This document shows, one piece after another, positions 23,651-34,550 of a stretch of 64,000 nt of DNA. The stretch is from Geodermatophilus obscurus (lineage in GTDB: Bacteria > Actinomycetota > Actinomycetes > Mycobacteriales > Geodermatophilaceae). Within the stretch, counting starts at the first letter, position 1; each line of letters starts with the position of its first letter. The notes beneath the pieces were generated by a model, which was not told the DNA's origin, ran no database searches, and saw nothing but the letters and a program-made list of their open reading frames with translations. Made by a program: the position numbers and the translations under genes. The stretch lies in NCBI RefSeq assembly GCF_900115395.1, contig NZ_FOWE01000001.1:620001-684000 (forward strand), written 5' to 3'.

Positions 23651-25312
23651 ATGGGTGCACTGGGCAGGCTGGGCGGGCTGCTGGCCGACGCCGCACTCGG
23701 CCTCCCGCTGCGGGCGGTCCCGTACACGGTCGCGCGCGACGTCGCCGTCCCGATGCCCGATGGCGTGACACTGCTCGGCGACCACTACCGCCCCTCCGGC
23801 GCGGCCGGCCCGCTGCCGGTCGTGCTGGTCCGGCTCCCCTACGGCCGGGCCGGCGTGTTCGCGCACGCCTTCGCCGCCCCCTACGCCCGGCGCGGGCTGC
23901 AGGTGTTCGTCCAGTCCACGCGCGGCACGTTCGGCTCGGGCGGGCACTTCCGGCCGTTCACCACCGAGCACGAGGACGGGCTGGCCACCCTCGCCTGGGT
24001 GCGGGAGCAGCCGTGGTGCGACGGGCGGGTCGCGATGACCGGCGGCAGCTACTTCGGGCACACCCAGTGGGCCGTGGCGCCCTACGCCGACCCGCCGCTG
24101 GTGGCGGTCTCGCCGCACATCACCGGCGCGCGGATCACCACCGCCTTCTACGTCTCCGGCACCCCGGGGCTGGAGAACGCGCTGCGGTGGTCGCTGGCGA
24201 TCGGCCGGCAGGAGGCCGGCGGCGTCCCGGCGCCGCTGCTGCGCCCGCTGCTGCGCCGGCGCGTCGAGCGGGCGCTGCGGATGCTGCCGCTGCAGGCGGC
24301 CGACACCGCCGCGGTCGGCGCGCCGGTGGCCTTCTGGCGGGACTTCACCGCGCACGCCGCACCGGGTGACCCGTTCTGGGCCGTCGCCGACCACGACGGC
24401 GCCGACCTCGCGCGCATGCCCCCGGCGAACATGGTCACCGGCTGGTGGGACCTGTTCGCCGCCGCGCAGCTCGCCGACGCCGTCCGCCTGCAGGCCGCCG
24501 GGGTCCCGCTGCGCCTCACCGTCGGGCCGTGGCTGCACGGTGAGCCCGGTGAGGTCCGGGAGGTGCTGCGCACCGACGCCGCCTGGCTGGGTCACCACCT
24601 GCAGGGTGGGCCGGCCCCCTCCGGCGCGCCGGTGCGGCTGTACCTGCAGCAGGCCGGCACGTGGCTGGAGTCGCCGACCTGGCCGCCGCCGGGCACCACG
24701 ACCGTGCACTGGCACCTGCACGCCGGCGGGACCCTCGGCGAGGAGCCCGGCACCGGCGGGGAGCCGAGCAGCTTCACCTACGACCCGGCCGACCCCACCC
24801 CCGGCGTCGGCGGGCCGCTGCTGGAGCGGCCGGGCGGGCAGGCCGACAACCGGGCGGTCGAGGCCCGCGACGACGTCCTGGTCCTCACCGGGCCGGTGCT
24901 CCCCCGCGACGTCGACGTCGTCGGGCAGGTGCGCGCCCGGGTCCACGTGCGGCCGGAGCTCGGGCACGCCGACCTGTTCGTGCGGCTGTGCGACGTCGGC
25001 GCCGACGGCGTCTCGCGCAACGTCGTCGACGGGATCCGCCGGCTCGCCCCCCGCAGCGTGCCCGCCGACGACGTCACCGTCGGCCCGGACGGGGTGCTCG
25101 CCGTCGACGTCGAGCTGTTCCCGACCGCCTACCGGTTCCGCGCGGGCCACCGGCTGCGTCTGCAGGTCGCCGGCGGCGCGTTTCCCCGGTTCGCCCGCAA
25201 CCTCGGCACCGGCGAGCCGTTCGCGACGGCGACGACCGGACGCCCGTGCCGGTTCGAGGTCTTCCACGACGCGGCGCACCCCTCGCGGCTGGAGCTGCCG
25301 GTCCTGTCCTGA
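23651..25312 (+). CDS. CocE/NonD family hydrolase (X-Pro dipeptidyl-peptidase family)
   Basis: 553-aa hydrolase. ATG 23651 follows GGGGAGGAC about eight bases upstream. Residues 30-320 are the alpha/beta-hydrolase domain: V-P-M-P-D-G-V-T-L entry strand, D-x-R-G-like turn S-T-R-G-T-F-G-S-G-G, nucleophile S133 in M-T-G-G-S-Y-F-G-H, and the later W-L-H-G catalytic histidine region. The C-terminal part (about 370-553) is the jelly-roll domain of this family (V-D-V-V-G-Q-V-R-A-R-V-H-V, R-L-R-L-Q-V-A-G-G-A-F-P-R-F). Family members cleave cocaine ester, acyl esters or X-Pro peptides; the substrate here is not predictable. No signal peptide. A strong hairpin follows. Confidence 0.92.
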   Translation: MGALGRLGGLLADAALGLPLRAVPYTVARDVAVPMPDGVTLLGDHYRPSGAAGPLPVVLVRLPYGRAGVFAHAFAAPYARRGLQVFVQSTRGTFGSGGHFRPFTTEHEDGLATLAWVREQPWCDGRVAMTGGSYFGHTQWAVAPYADPPLVAVSPHITGARITTAFYVSGTPGLENALRWSLAIGRQEAGGVPAPLLRPLLRRRVERALRMLPLQAADTAAVGAPVAFWRDFTAHAAPGDPFWAVADHDGADLARMPPANMVTGWWDLFAAAQLADAVRLQAAGVPLRLTVGPWLHGEPGEVREVLRTDAAWLGHHLQGGPAPSGAPVRLYLQQAGTWLESPTWPPPGTTTVHWHLHAGGTLGEEPGTGGEPSSFTYDPADPTPGVGGPLLERPGGQADNRAVEARDDVLVLTGPVLPRDVDVVGQVRARVHVRPELGHADLFVRLCDVGADGVSRNVVDGIRRLAPRSVPADDVTVGPDGVLAVDVELFPTAYRFRAGHRLRLQVAGGAFPRFARNLGTGEPFATATTGRPCRFEVFHDAAHPSRLELPVLS

Positions 25313-25317
25313 CACAC

Positions 25318-25355
25318 GTCCGGCGCCCCCTCTCCGGGGAGAGGAGGCGCCGGAC
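25318..25355 (+). terminator. Long hairpin after the CocE-like gene
   Basis: A 38-nt almost perfect hairpin: outer arms GTCCGGCGCC and GGCGCCGGAC, inner arms CCTCTCC and GGAGAGG, one mismatch between them. It starts five bases after the CocE-like stop. Confidence 0.8.
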
Positions 25356-25373
25356 GGTGAGGTGCTGCAACGG

Positions 25374-25426
25374 CCCCCTCGCAGGGACCCGGCCCGAGCG
25401 TCAGCGAGGGACGGGGGGCGAGGGGG
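25374..25426 (-). terminator. Hairpin after the amino-acid importer operon
   Basis: CCCCCTCGC (25374-25382) pairs with GCGAGGGGG (25418-25426) across a 35-nt loop, just after the last liv gene stop at 25435 on the minus strand. Confidence 0.45.
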
Positions 25427-25434
25427 TCCTTCCG

Positions 25435-26679
25435 TCAGCCCGCCAGGTCGGCGGAGAGCTCGCCCTCGAAGGCGTCCTGCACGAGCTCCGCGCCGCCGGG
25501 GACGTCGGCCGGCCGCAGGATGAAGCTCTGCGTGCTGGGCGAGACCCCGGTCTCGAAGGCCTCGATCGGCACGAGCAGACCGCCGGTGTCGATGTCGGAG
25601 AGCTCGCCGAACGCGGTCTGGACGCCCTCGCGGGTCAGGTCGCCGCTCTCGCAGGCGGCGTCGAGGACCTGGTTCATGACGTCACCCATGGCGTAGCCGA
25701 ACACCACGCCCAGGCTCGGCGTCGTGTTGGGGTAGGCCGCCTGGTAGGCCTCGAGGAGCTCGGGCTGGGTGTCCCAGGAGGTGATCGGCGAGGCCACGTA
25801 GAGGTGGTCCTTGAGCCACTGCGCCGAGGGGCCCTGCAGCAGGCCCGGCGCGAACACCGGGTTGCTGCCCAGGATCGGGACGTCGAGGCCGGAGGCCTGG
25901 GCCACCGCGGCCGCCGAGGCGGTCTGGGTGGGCGCGGTGGTCAGCACGATGGCGTCGACGCCCTCGGCGGCGAACTGGGTGACCTGCGCGGACATGTCCT
26001 GGTCGGTGGACTTGATCTGCGCTGGGATGACCGTCAGCCCGCGGGCCTCGGCGACGGCCTCGCTGCCGGCCAGCCCGTTCTCGCCGTACTCGCCCTCGAA
26101 GTAGATGTGCCCGACGGTGTCGCCGTCGGCCAGCAGGCCCTGGTCGAACAGGTACTGGTAGCCGTTGGCCAGCTCCACGTCGTAGGTGGCGCCGAGGACG
26201 CCGGTGCCGGGGATCTCGGTGAGCGTCCGGGCCCAGGCCGACGAGAAGTTGGTCATCACGTCGGACTCGAACTCCGGCGCGAGCGCGGTGTTGATCGGCG
26301 AGCCGATGGTCTGCTGCATCGCCAGGACGTCGGGCTCCATGGCGCTGTAGAGCTGCACGCCGGTCTGCGGCACGTACCCGGTGTCCTGGACGACGAGCTC
26401 GACGTCGTAGGTGTCGCAGACCTGGTTCTCGTCCCAGTACAGCGTGTTGCCGTTGGTGATGTCCTGCCCCAGCGCGGCGAAGACGCCGGTCAGGTCGGTG
26501 AGCACCCCGAGGCTGATGGTGGTGCCCTCGACGCCGACGTCGGTGGTGACGTCCTCGGCCTCCGCGCCGCCGCCACCACCGCCGCTGCTCTCCGGTGCCC
26601 TGGTGCTGCAGCCGCTGACCGCGACGACCGCAGCGGCGGCGAGGACGGTGGCTCCCCGTAGACGCGTTCCTGCTCTCAT
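25435..26679 (-). CDS. ABC transporter substrate-binding lipoprotein (LivK/branched-chain amino acid or amide type)
   Basis: 414-aa periplasmic-binding-protein type I receptor tethered outside the membrane. Lipobox V-S-G-C with acylated C24, then a Gly/Ser/Glu-rich tether. The Leu/Ile/Val-binding fold starts at I-S-L-G-V-L-T-D-L-T-G-V and includes V-E-L-V-V-Q-D-T-G-Y and Q-T-I-G-S-P-I-N. ATG 26679 overlaps the permease stop by four bases, so it is the last gene of a five-gene operon instead of the first, an unusual place for a receptor that is normally made in excess. Ligand unknown: branched-chain amino acids, urea or short amides are all possible for this family. Confidence 0.93.
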   Translation of the reverse strand: MRAGTRLRGATVLAAAAVVAVSGCSTRAPESSGGGGGGAEAEDVTTDVGVEGTTISLGVLTDLTGVFAALGQDITNGNTLYWDENQVCDTYDVELVVQDTGYVPQTGVQLYSAMEPDVLAMQQTIGSPINTALAPEFESDVMTNFSSAWARTLTEIPGTGVLGATYDVELANGYQYLFDQGLLADGDTVGHIYFEGEYGENGLAGSEAVAEARGLTVIPAQIKSTDQDMSAQVTQFAAEGVDAIVLTTAPTQTASAAAVAQASGLDVPILGSNPVFAPGLLQGPSAQWLKDHLYVASPITSWDTQPELLEAYQAAYPNTTPSLGVVFGYAMGDVMNQVLDAACESGDLTREGVQTAFGELSDIDTGGLLVPIEAFETGVSPSTQSFILRPADVPGGAELVQDAFEGELSADLAG

Positions 26680-27968
26680 GTGGCGCTGCTCCTCCGTACG
26701 GGTGGATCGGTCGGGTGGGGATCGGTGGTGCCGGGTCCGGTGCTGCCGGGTCCGGTGGTGCCGGGGTCGGGGCCCGGTGAAGGACCCCCGGACGGGCGCG
26801 GGGAGGCACCCGGCGATCCGCGGCCGGGTCTGCGACCCCTGCTGCGGAAGCGCTGGGCGAACCCGGCGAGGCCGCCGGGCTCGAAGAGGACGACCAGGAC
26901 GATCGCCAGGCCGAACAAGTAGCGGGCGGCGATGCCGGCGGAGACGCCACCCTCACCGGGGGCGCTCACCAGCGGCAGCACGTCGGCGAACTGCTGGAAC
27001 ACCAGCGGCAGCGCGGTGACGAACGCCGCGCCCAGCGCCGCGCCGGCGACCGACCCGAGCCCGCCGAGGACGATCATCGCCAGGTAGAGGATGGAGACGG
27101 TGAGACCGAAGGACTCCGGCGCGATGCTGCCGATCGACAGCGCGTACATGACCCCCGACAGCCCGGCGTACATCGAGCTGACGAGGAACACCCGCGCCTT
27201 GTAGGCCTGCACGTTGACGCCCATGACCGAGGCGGCGACCTCGCTGTCGCGCAGCGTCTGCAGCGCCCGGCCGGGCCGGCTGCGCAGCAGGTTGCGGGCG
27301 AACAGGTAGGCCAGCAGCGCCAGGACGATGCCCAGGTACCACAGCCGCTCGGCCTCCCGGAACGGGATGCCGAGCACGAACAGCTGCGGGTCGCTGTTGC
27401 CGAAGGTGAAGCCGAACAGCGAGAACTCCGGCACCGACCGGCCGTTGAACCCGCCGGTGACGGGGGTCCAGGTGTTGAGCACGTGCACGCCGATGAACAC
27501 CAGGCCCAGCGAGGCGACGCCGAGGTAGATGCCGCGCAGCCGCGCCGCGATGGGGCTGAACAGCAGCCCGGCCAGCCCGGCCAGGAGCACGCCCACGACC
27601 ATGCCGACGATGGGCGGGAGCTCCAGCCCGCGCAGCGCGGCGCGGGTGCCCAGGCCGCCGGACTCCCCGGAGATGAACGTGTAGCTGACCGCGCCGACAG
27701 CGAGGAAGAACGCGTGCGCCAGCGACAGCTGCCCGGTGGTGCCGACCAGCAGGTTCAGTCCGATCGCACCCACGATCGCCCCCGCGACGGCGAAGCCGGT
27801 GCGCAGCCAGAACTCCTCGACGTAGATCGGGAGGACCAGCAGGACGACGAGGAACGCGACCAGCAGCAGCGGCTTGAGGAACCGCAGCGGCGAGCGGCCC
27901 GGCACGGAGGCCTCGGCCGGCGTCGTCCGGCGGGTGGCGCCGGCCGGGACGGAGAGCGTGTCAGACAC
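26676..27968 (-). CDS. ABC permease, LivM type, with Pro/Thr-rich tail
   Basis: 430-aa membrane permease. About ten hydrophobic helices between residues 30 and 370, including the family signature G-I-Y-L-G-V-A-S-L-G and the cytoplasmic loop with R-D-S-E-V-A-A-S-V-M-G-V-N (coupling region with the ATPases). The last ~55 residues are a repetitive Pro/Gly/Thr/Asp cytoplasmic tail, not usual for LivM. ATG 27968 overlaps the LivH stop by eight bases. It forms the channel with LivH and is powered by the two ATPases encoded upstream. Confidence 0.93.
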   Translation of the reverse strand: MSDTLSVPAGATRRTTPAEASVPGRSPLRFLKPLLLVAFLVVLLVLPIYVEEFWLRTGFAVAGAIVGAIGLNLLVGTTGQLSLAHAFFLAVGAVSYTFISGESGGLGTRAALRGLELPPIVGMVVGVLLAGLAGLLFSPIAARLRGIYLGVASLGLVFIGVHVLNTWTPVTGGFNGRSVPEFSLFGFTFGNSDPQLFVLGIPFREAERLWYLGIVLALLAYLFARNLLRSRPGRALQTLRDSEVAASVMGVNVQAYKARVFLVSSMYAGLSGVMYALSIGSIAPESFGLTVSILYLAMIVLGGLGSVAGAALGAAFVTALPLVFQQFADVLPLVSAPGEGGVSAGIAARYLFGLAIVLVVLFEPGGLAGFAQRFRSRGRRPGRGSPGASPRPSGGPSPGPDPGTTGPGSTGPGTTDPHPTDPPVRRSSAT

Positions 27969-28847
27969 GTGTCAGCTCCTTGGTCCCGAACAGCCCGGAG
28001 GGGCGGACCAGCAGCACGATGATCATCACGACGTAGGGGGCGACCTCGCCGAACCCGCGGCCGAGGAAGGACAGCTGCTCCTGGTAGCCGGCCGCCATCG
28101 CCTCGGTGATCCCGATGAGCAGCCCGCCCACCAGCGCACCGCCGGTGGAGTCCAGGCCGCCGAGGATCGCCGCGGGGAAGGCACGGAGCGCGACGGTGTA
28201 GGCCGCGGCGCTCACCCCGGGCGTCGGGGCGCCGACGAGGAACAGCGCGGCCACCCCGGCGAGGACACCGGCGACGATCCAGGCCAGCGCCGACACCCGC
28301 CCCTGGCGGATGCCCATGAGCGCGGCGGCCTCGCCGTCCTCGGCCGAGGCGCGCATGGCCACGCCCCAGGACGAGTACTTGAAGGCGACGAAGAAGGCGA
28401 CGATGAGGACGCCGGCCACGCCCATGGCGATCAGCCGGTTCTCGCTGATGCCGACGCCGCCGATGCGCACCGAGTCCCCGCCCCACGGGTGGGGGACGTT
28501 GAGGATGTCCGGGCCGATCCGCCGGATGAGCTCGGTCAGCAGGATGATGTCGACGCCGATGGTGACGATCGCCAGGCTGATCACCGGCGCCCCGCGCAGC
28601 CGGTTGATGATGAGCCGCTCGACGAGGAGCGCCGCCAGTGCGGTGACCAGCAGGCCGACGAGCACGGCGGGCAGGAAGCCGATCGAGTCCGACAGCCGGG
28701 CGATCGAGTAGGCGCCGAGCAGCAGCAGCGAGCCGTGCGTGAAGCTGACGACCTCGCTGGCCTTGAAGATGATCACGAAGCCCAGGGCGATGAGCGCGTA
28801 GATGGCGCCCAGCGAGATGCCGTTGAGCAGGAGGGACAGGAACTGGT

Positions 28848-28851
<4 letters not shown>
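27961..28851 (-). CDS. ABC permease, LivH type
   Basis: 296-aa membrane permease with eight or so helices. The N-terminus (V-N-Q-F-L-S-L-L-L-N-G-I-S-L-G-A-I-Y-A-L-I-A-L-G) and the loop M-R-A-S-A-E-D-G-E-A-A-A-L-M-G-I are typical LivH. GTG 28851 overlaps the LivG stop as GTGA, fixing the start. It pairs with the LivM-type permease to make the membrane channel. Confidence 0.95.
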
Positions 28852-30571
<1,720 letters not shown>

Positions 30572-30613
30572 GGCGCCACCGGGAGTGATGTGACCCACAT
30601 GCGGCGGAACACT

Positions 30614-30661
30614 AGGGCGGCCGTCAAGGACTGCCGCCCTGGTCACGCACACCGTGACCAG
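30614..30661. promoter_or_regulatory. Two adjoining inverted repeats upstream of the importer operon
   Basis: AGGGCGGC-N11-GCCGCCCT (30614-30640) abuts CTGGTCACG-CACAC-CGTGACCAG (30639-30661). The second has perfect 9-bp arms and looks like an operator of a dimeric repressor; the first could be a hairpin in RNA or a second site. They lie between divergent livF (start 30571) and the PHA depolymerase (start 30807), so either operon may be the target. Confidence 0.6.
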
Positions 30662-30806
30662 CCGGTGATACGGCCCCGGTCAGTATCGGGACGCCTCCCG
30701 GGTGACGCGGTGGGTCCGCGCGCGTGCCGACCGAGCCGGAGCGGCCGGCGTGGCCTACCGTCGGCCGTGTGGCCCGGGCCACACCGGACGTCGAGGAGGA
30801 CGACCC

Positions 30807-32051
30807 GTGCTCTACACCGCCTACGAGTGGCAACAGCGGCTCGCCGCGCCGGCCCGGACGACGTCGGCGCTGACCGCCCGCGCGATCGGGGCGCTGCCCG
30901 GCCCGCTGGCCGCACTCCCCGGCCCCCGCCGGCTGCGGGCCGCGTGCCGGATCGTGGCCGACGCCCGGCCGACCCACGTCCGCCCCGACTGGGGCATCGA
31001 CGAGGTGGCGGTCGACGGGGTGGCCACCCCGGTCGTCGTCGACGCCGTCTCCTCGACGCCGTTCGCCGACCTGCTGCACTTCGCCCGGCCAGCGGTGACC
31101 GGGCAGCCGAGGGTGCTCGTGATCGGGCCGATCTCGGGGCACTTCACCACGCTGCTGCGCCCCACCGTCCGGACGCTGCTGGCCGACCACGACGTGTTCG
31201 TCGTCGACTGGCACAACGCCCGCGACGTCCCCGTCGCGGCGGGGCGCTTCGGCCTCGACGAGTACGTCGACCACGTGCTGGCCGCGATGCGGCACCTCGG
31301 CGGCGACACCCACGTGGTGGCCGTCTGCCAGCCGGCGCCGCTCGTGCTCGCCTCCGTCGCGCTGCTCGCCGCCGACGACGACCCCGCCCAGCCGCGCAGC
31401 CTCACGCTGATGGCCGGCCCGGTCGACACCCGGGTCAACCCCAACCGGGTCAACGCCAACGCCGACCGCATGTCGCTGCCGCTCGTCGAGCGCCTCCTGA
31501 CCACCACCGTCCCGGCGCGCTACGCCGGCGCCGGCCGGCGCGTGTACCCCGGCGCCGCCCAGCTGACGGCGTTCATGTCGATGAACGTGCGGCGGCACGT
31601 GGGGGCCCACCTGCGCATGTACCGGGCCATGGTCGCCGGCGACGAGGCGGCCGCGGCCGCCACCCGCGCCTTCTACGACGAGTACGGCGCCGTCATGGAC
31701 GTGCCGGCGGAGTTCTACCTGGAGACGCTGCGGCGCGTGTTCATGGAGCACGACCTGCCGCGCGGGGCGTTCACCTGGCGCGGCCGGCGGGTGGACCCCT
31801 CGCGGATCGCGCGCACCGCGCTGCTCACCGTCGAGGGCGCCGAGGACGACATGTGCTCCCCCGGCCAGACCGAGGCCGCGCACGCCCTGTGCACCGGGCT
31901 CCCGGCCGGCAGCCACCGGCACCACCTGCAGGAGGGCGTGGGCCACTACGGCGTCTTCGCCGGCTCGCGGTGGGAGTCGGGCATCTACCCGGTCCTGCGG
32001 TCCTTCGTCGCCGAGCACGACCGGGCGCGGACGGCGGCGCCCGCCTCCTGA
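30807..32051 (+). CDS. phaZ: Intracellular polyhydroxyalkanoate depolymerase (PhaZ type)
   Basis: 414-aa alpha/beta hydrolase that mobilises stored polyhydroxyalkanoate granules in the cytoplasm. GTG 30807 follows GAGGAGGAC at good spacing and gives the family N-terminus L-Y-T-A-Y-E-W-Q-Q-R. The lipase-box position is V-C-Q-P with a cysteine nucleophile (C174), as in the Ralstonia intracellular enzyme. The acid loop E-G-A-E-D-D-M-C-S and the histidine loop G-V-G-H-Y-G-V-F-A-G-S-R-W follow. Length agrees with the family (~410). No phasin or synthase gene is nearby. The two-domain layout separates it from secreted depolymerases, which would carry a signal peptide. Confidence 0.92.
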   Translation: MLYTAYEWQQRLAAPARTTSALTARAIGALPGPLAALPGPRRLRAACRIVADARPTHVRPDWGIDEVAVDGVATPVVVDAVSSTPFADLLHFARPAVTGQPRVLVIGPISGHFTTLLRPTVRTLLADHDVFVVDWHNARDVPVAAGRFGLDEYVDHVLAAMRHLGGDTHVVAVCQPAPLVLASVALLAADDDPAQPRSLTLMAGPVDTRVNPNRVNANADRMSLPLVERLLTTTVPARYAGAGRRVYPGAAQLTAFMSMNVRRHVGAHLRMYRAMVAGDEAAAAATRAFYDEYGAVMDVPAEFYLETLRRVFMEHDLPRGAFTWRGRRVDPSRIARTALLTVEGAEDDMCSPGQTEAAHALCTGLPAGSHRHHLQEGVGHYGVFAGSRWESGIYPVLRSFVAEHDRARTAAPAS

Positions 32052-32088
32052 GCCGCGACCGTCGGGGGCCGGGGAGAGGATCGGCGGC

Positions 32089-32469
32089 GTGCCCGCCTTC
32101 TTCCTCCCCCGCGCCGCCGACGACGAGCAGGCCGAGCGCCTCTACGAGGCCCTGGCCGAGTTCGCCGGCTGCGAGCCCGCTCCCCCGGGCCGGCGGGTCG
32201 CGTCGATCACCTTCGCCCGGGACGGCGCCCGCTGGACCGCCGAGGTCGGGGCGGAGGTGTGCGGGCAGCGGACGACGTCGTTCCTGCGCCGCGGTGAGCT
32301 GGTCGAGCACACCGAGACGCTGACCGATGCCGCGCGGGTGCTGGCGATCTACCCGGGGACGCCGCACGTCGTGGTCACCGACGCCCAGCCGATCACCGGC
32401 ACGCCGTCGCAGTGGGCCAACCCGTTCCCCGCGCAGCCCGACGAGGTCGTGCTGTTCGACGGCCGCTGA
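32089..32469 (+). CDS. Conserved hypothetical protein
   Basis: 126-aa cytoplasmic protein starting with GTG 32089 (GGAGAGG about 8-10 bases upstream). A mixed alpha/beta pattern is visible: A-D-D-E-Q-A-E-R-L-Y-E-A-L helix, V-A-S-I-T-F-A-R-D-G-A-R-W-T-A-E-V-G strands, then a tail with V-L-A-I-Y-P-G-T-P-H-V-V-V-T. I know no named domain for it. It follows the depolymerase by 37 bp and could be cotranscribed; the dodecin gene is convergent. Confidence 0.75.
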   Translation: MPAFFLPRAADDEQAERLYEALAEFAGCEPAPPGRRVASITFARDGARWTAEVGAEVCGQRTTSFLRRGELVEHTETLTDAARVLAIYPGTPHVVVTDAQPITGTPSQWANPFPAQPDEVVLFDGR

Positions 32470-32474
32470 GCCGG

Positions 32475-32684
32475 TCAGTCCTCGACGCGGAAGCCGATCT
32501 TCATCGTCACCTGGTAGTGGGCGACGCCGCCGTCGACGACCTGGCCGCGGATCTGCTGGGTCTCGAACCACTCGATGTTGCGGACCGTCTGCGCGGCCTT
32601 GGCGATGCCGGTCCGGATGGCGTCGTCGACGCTGGTGGGGCTGCTGCCGACGATCTCGCTGAGCCGGTAGACGTGGTTGCTCAT
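32475..32684 (-). CDS. Dodecin (flavin-storage protein)
   Basis: 69-aa dodecin, the usual length. ATG 32684 follows AGGAGG by five bases. Family residues are clear: Y-R-L-S-E-I-V-G-S-S, D-D-A-I-R-T-G-I-A-K-A-A-Q-T-V-R-N-I-E-W-F (with the flavin-stacking Trp), I-R-G-Q-V-V-D-G-G-V-A-H-Y-Q-V-T and K-I-G-F. Dodecins form dodecamers that bind FMN or CoA and buffer free flavin. A flavin link with the LOV protein about 7 kb away is possible but unsupported. Confidence 0.96.
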   Translation of the reverse strand: MSNHVYRLSEIVGSSPTSVDDAIRTGIAKAAQTVRNIEWFETQQIRGQVVDGGVAHYQVTMKIGFRVED

Positions 32685-32903
32685 GTCGGCCTCCTGGCGC
32701 CGTGCCTGCGTGCGGTCCGGCGGCGGCCGGGACACGCCGGTCATCATGTCGCCTCCCCGGCCCCGCCGGGCCCGGTGTCACATCCGCGGCGCCGGCGGTG
32801 CTGTAGGGATGTGGACGTCGTGAGGCAGGCACCGGTCGCCGCCCTGGGGACCGCGGCGGTGCGCGGGACCGTCCGGGGGCGCCCGGGCCGGAGGGACGGC
32901 ACG

Positions 32904-33416
32904 GTGACCGCAGCGCGCAGCGCCGTCCGGGCCGACCTCGAGCAGGTGTTCCGCGCCGGCTACCCGGCGGTGGTCGCCGTCGCGGCGCGGGTGCTCGGCT
33001 CCCGCGACGAGGCCGAGGACGTCGCGCAGGAGGTCTTCCTCTCCTTCGCCCGGTCCACGGTCCCGGCCGCCGAGGCCCCCGGCTGGCTCGCCGTCGCCGC
33101 CGCCCACACCGCCCTCAACCACCTCCGCTCGGGCCGCCGCCGCGCCGCCCGGGAGGAGGCCGCCGCCGACGGCTCCCGGCCCGTTCCCGACGTGGCCGAG
33201 GACGTCCTCCTCCGCGCGGAGCGCAGCCGCGTGCGCGCCGCGCTGGCCCGGCTGCCCCGCAGGCAGGCCGTCGCGCTCGTCCTGCGCCACAGCGGCCTGA
33301 GCTACGCCGACGTGGCCGCCGCCCTCGACCTCTCCCCCGGCAGCGTCGGCACCACCGTGCGACGCGCCGAGACCGCCCTTCGCGAGGAGCTGACCCGCCG
33401 TGCCCCTGTTCGCTGA
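32904..33416 (+). CDS. ECF-family RNA polymerase sigma factor
   Basis: 170-aa sigma factor. GTG 32904 follows GGAGGGAC at about eight bases. Region 2 is visible (L-E-Q-V-F-R-A-G-Y ... A-A-R-V-L-G-S-R-D-E-A-E-D-V-A-Q-E-V-F-L) and region 4 (R-R-Q-A-V-A-L-V-L-R-H-S-G-L-S-Y-A-D-V-A-A-A-L-D-L-S-P-G-S-V-G-T-T-V-R-R-A). The next gene, overlapping by 17 bp, encodes its probable membrane anti-sigma factor with a zinc motif. The signal and the regulon are unknown; the ABC exporter following could be one target. Confidence 0.92.
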   Translation: MTAARSAVRADLEQVFRAGYPAVVAVAARVLGSRDEAEDVAQEVFLSFARSTVPAAEAPGWLAVAAAHTALNHLRSGRRRAAREEAAADGSRPVPDVAEDVLLRAERSRVRAALARLPRRQAVALVLRHSGLSYADVAAALDLSPGSVGTTVRRAETALREELTRRAPVR

Positions 33417-34521
33417 CTCCCTGTTCGCCGACCGCCACCCCCCCGACGGCACCCTGCGCCGCCTGCTCGACGAGCCGGCCGGCGTCGCCGACGGCGACCG
33501 CGCGCACGTCGCCGGCTGCACCACCTGCCGGTCGACCCTGGCCACCGTCCGGGCGGACGCCGAGGCCGCCCGTACCGCCCTCGCCGTCGGTCCCGCGCTC
33601 TCCACCGGCGTCGACACCGCCTGGCGGCGGCTGTCGGCCTCCGTGGACGCCGAGACCCGCCGCCGCACGCCCGCGGCCGCCCCGGCCCGGGGGAGCCGGT
33701 GGCGCACCGCGGTGCGCAGCCCCGTCGTCGCCGCATTCGGCGTGGTCGTCGTCCTCGGCGGCGCGGGTGCGGCGGCGGCCGCCGACTGGCTGGAGGTGTT
33801 CCGCACCGAGGAGGTCACCGCCGTCCCGGTGAGCAGCACCGACCTCGTCGCGCTGCCCGACCTCACCGCCTACGGCGAGCTCACCGTCGTCGCCGAGCCC
33901 GACGTCCGCGAGGTGGCCGACGCCGCCGCCGCGGCGGAGGCGACCGGCCTGGAGGTGCCGCAGGTCGACGCCCTCCCCACCGGGGTCACCGGCGAGCCGT
34001 CCTACACCGTCGCCGGCCAGGCGGTCGCGGAGTTCACCTACTCCGCCGACCGGGCCGCGCAGGCCGCCGCCGCGGCCGGCGAGACGCTGCCGCCCCCGCC
34101 GCCGGGGCTCGACGGCGCCACCTTCCGGCTGCAGGCCGGTCCCGGCGTGGCCGCCGTCTGGTCGGAGGCCCGCGGCGTGCCCGCGCTCGTCGTCGGCCGG
34201 GTCACCGCGCCCACGGCGTTCTCCTCCGGCGTGCCGTTCGAGACCGCCCGCGACCACCTGCTGTCCCTGCCCGGCCTGCCCGACGAGCTCGCCGCCCAGC
34301 TCGCCACCTTCGACGGGAAGGGGACGACGCTGCCGCTGCCGGTCCCGGCCGAGCTGGTCACCTCCTCCACCGCCGACGTCGACGGCACCGAGGCCACCGT
34401 CCTGGCCACCCGCGACGGCACCGTGACCGGCGTGGTCTGGGTGGAGGACGGCGTGGTGACCGCGGTCGCCGGCTCCCTGGGCGAGGACGAGGTCCTCGCC
34501 GTCGCCCGGGAGCTCGACTGA
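33400..34521 (+). CDS. Membrane anti-sigma factor with ZAS zinc motif
   Basis: 373-aa single-pass protein. The cytoplasmic N-terminus has the zinc anti-sigma motif H36-x3-C40-x2-C43 (H-V-A-G-C-T-T-C). One membrane helix lies at about 107-130. The large extracytoplasmic part (about 240 residues) has no recognised domain; it is acidic and Val/Ala-rich with a Pro run (P-P-P-P-P-G). GTG 33400 overlaps the sigma gene end by 17 bp, implying coupled translation. By analogy with RsrA/RseA-type proteins it holds the ECF sigma inactive until an envelope or redox signal arrives. Confidence 0.88.
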   Translation: MPLFADSLFADRHPPDGTLRRLLDEPAGVADGDRAHVAGCTTCRSTLATVRADAEAARTALAVGPALSTGVDTAWRRLSASVDAETRRRTPAAAPARGSRWRTAVRSPVVAAFGVVVVLGGAGAAAAADWLEVFRTEEVTAVPVSSTDLVALPDLTAYGELTVVAEPDVREVADAAAAAEATGLEVPQVDALPTGVTGEPSYTVAGQAVAEFTYSADRAAQAAAAAGETLPPPPPGLDGATFRLQAGPGVAAVWSEARGVPALVVGRVTAPTAFSSGVPFETARDHLLSLPGLPDELAAQLATFDGKGTTLPLPVPAELVTSSTADVDGTEATVLATRDGTVTGVVWVEDGVVTAVAGSLGEDEVLAVARELD

Positions 34522-34550
34522 CCGCCGGGAGCCCCGCCGCCGCCGGGGAC

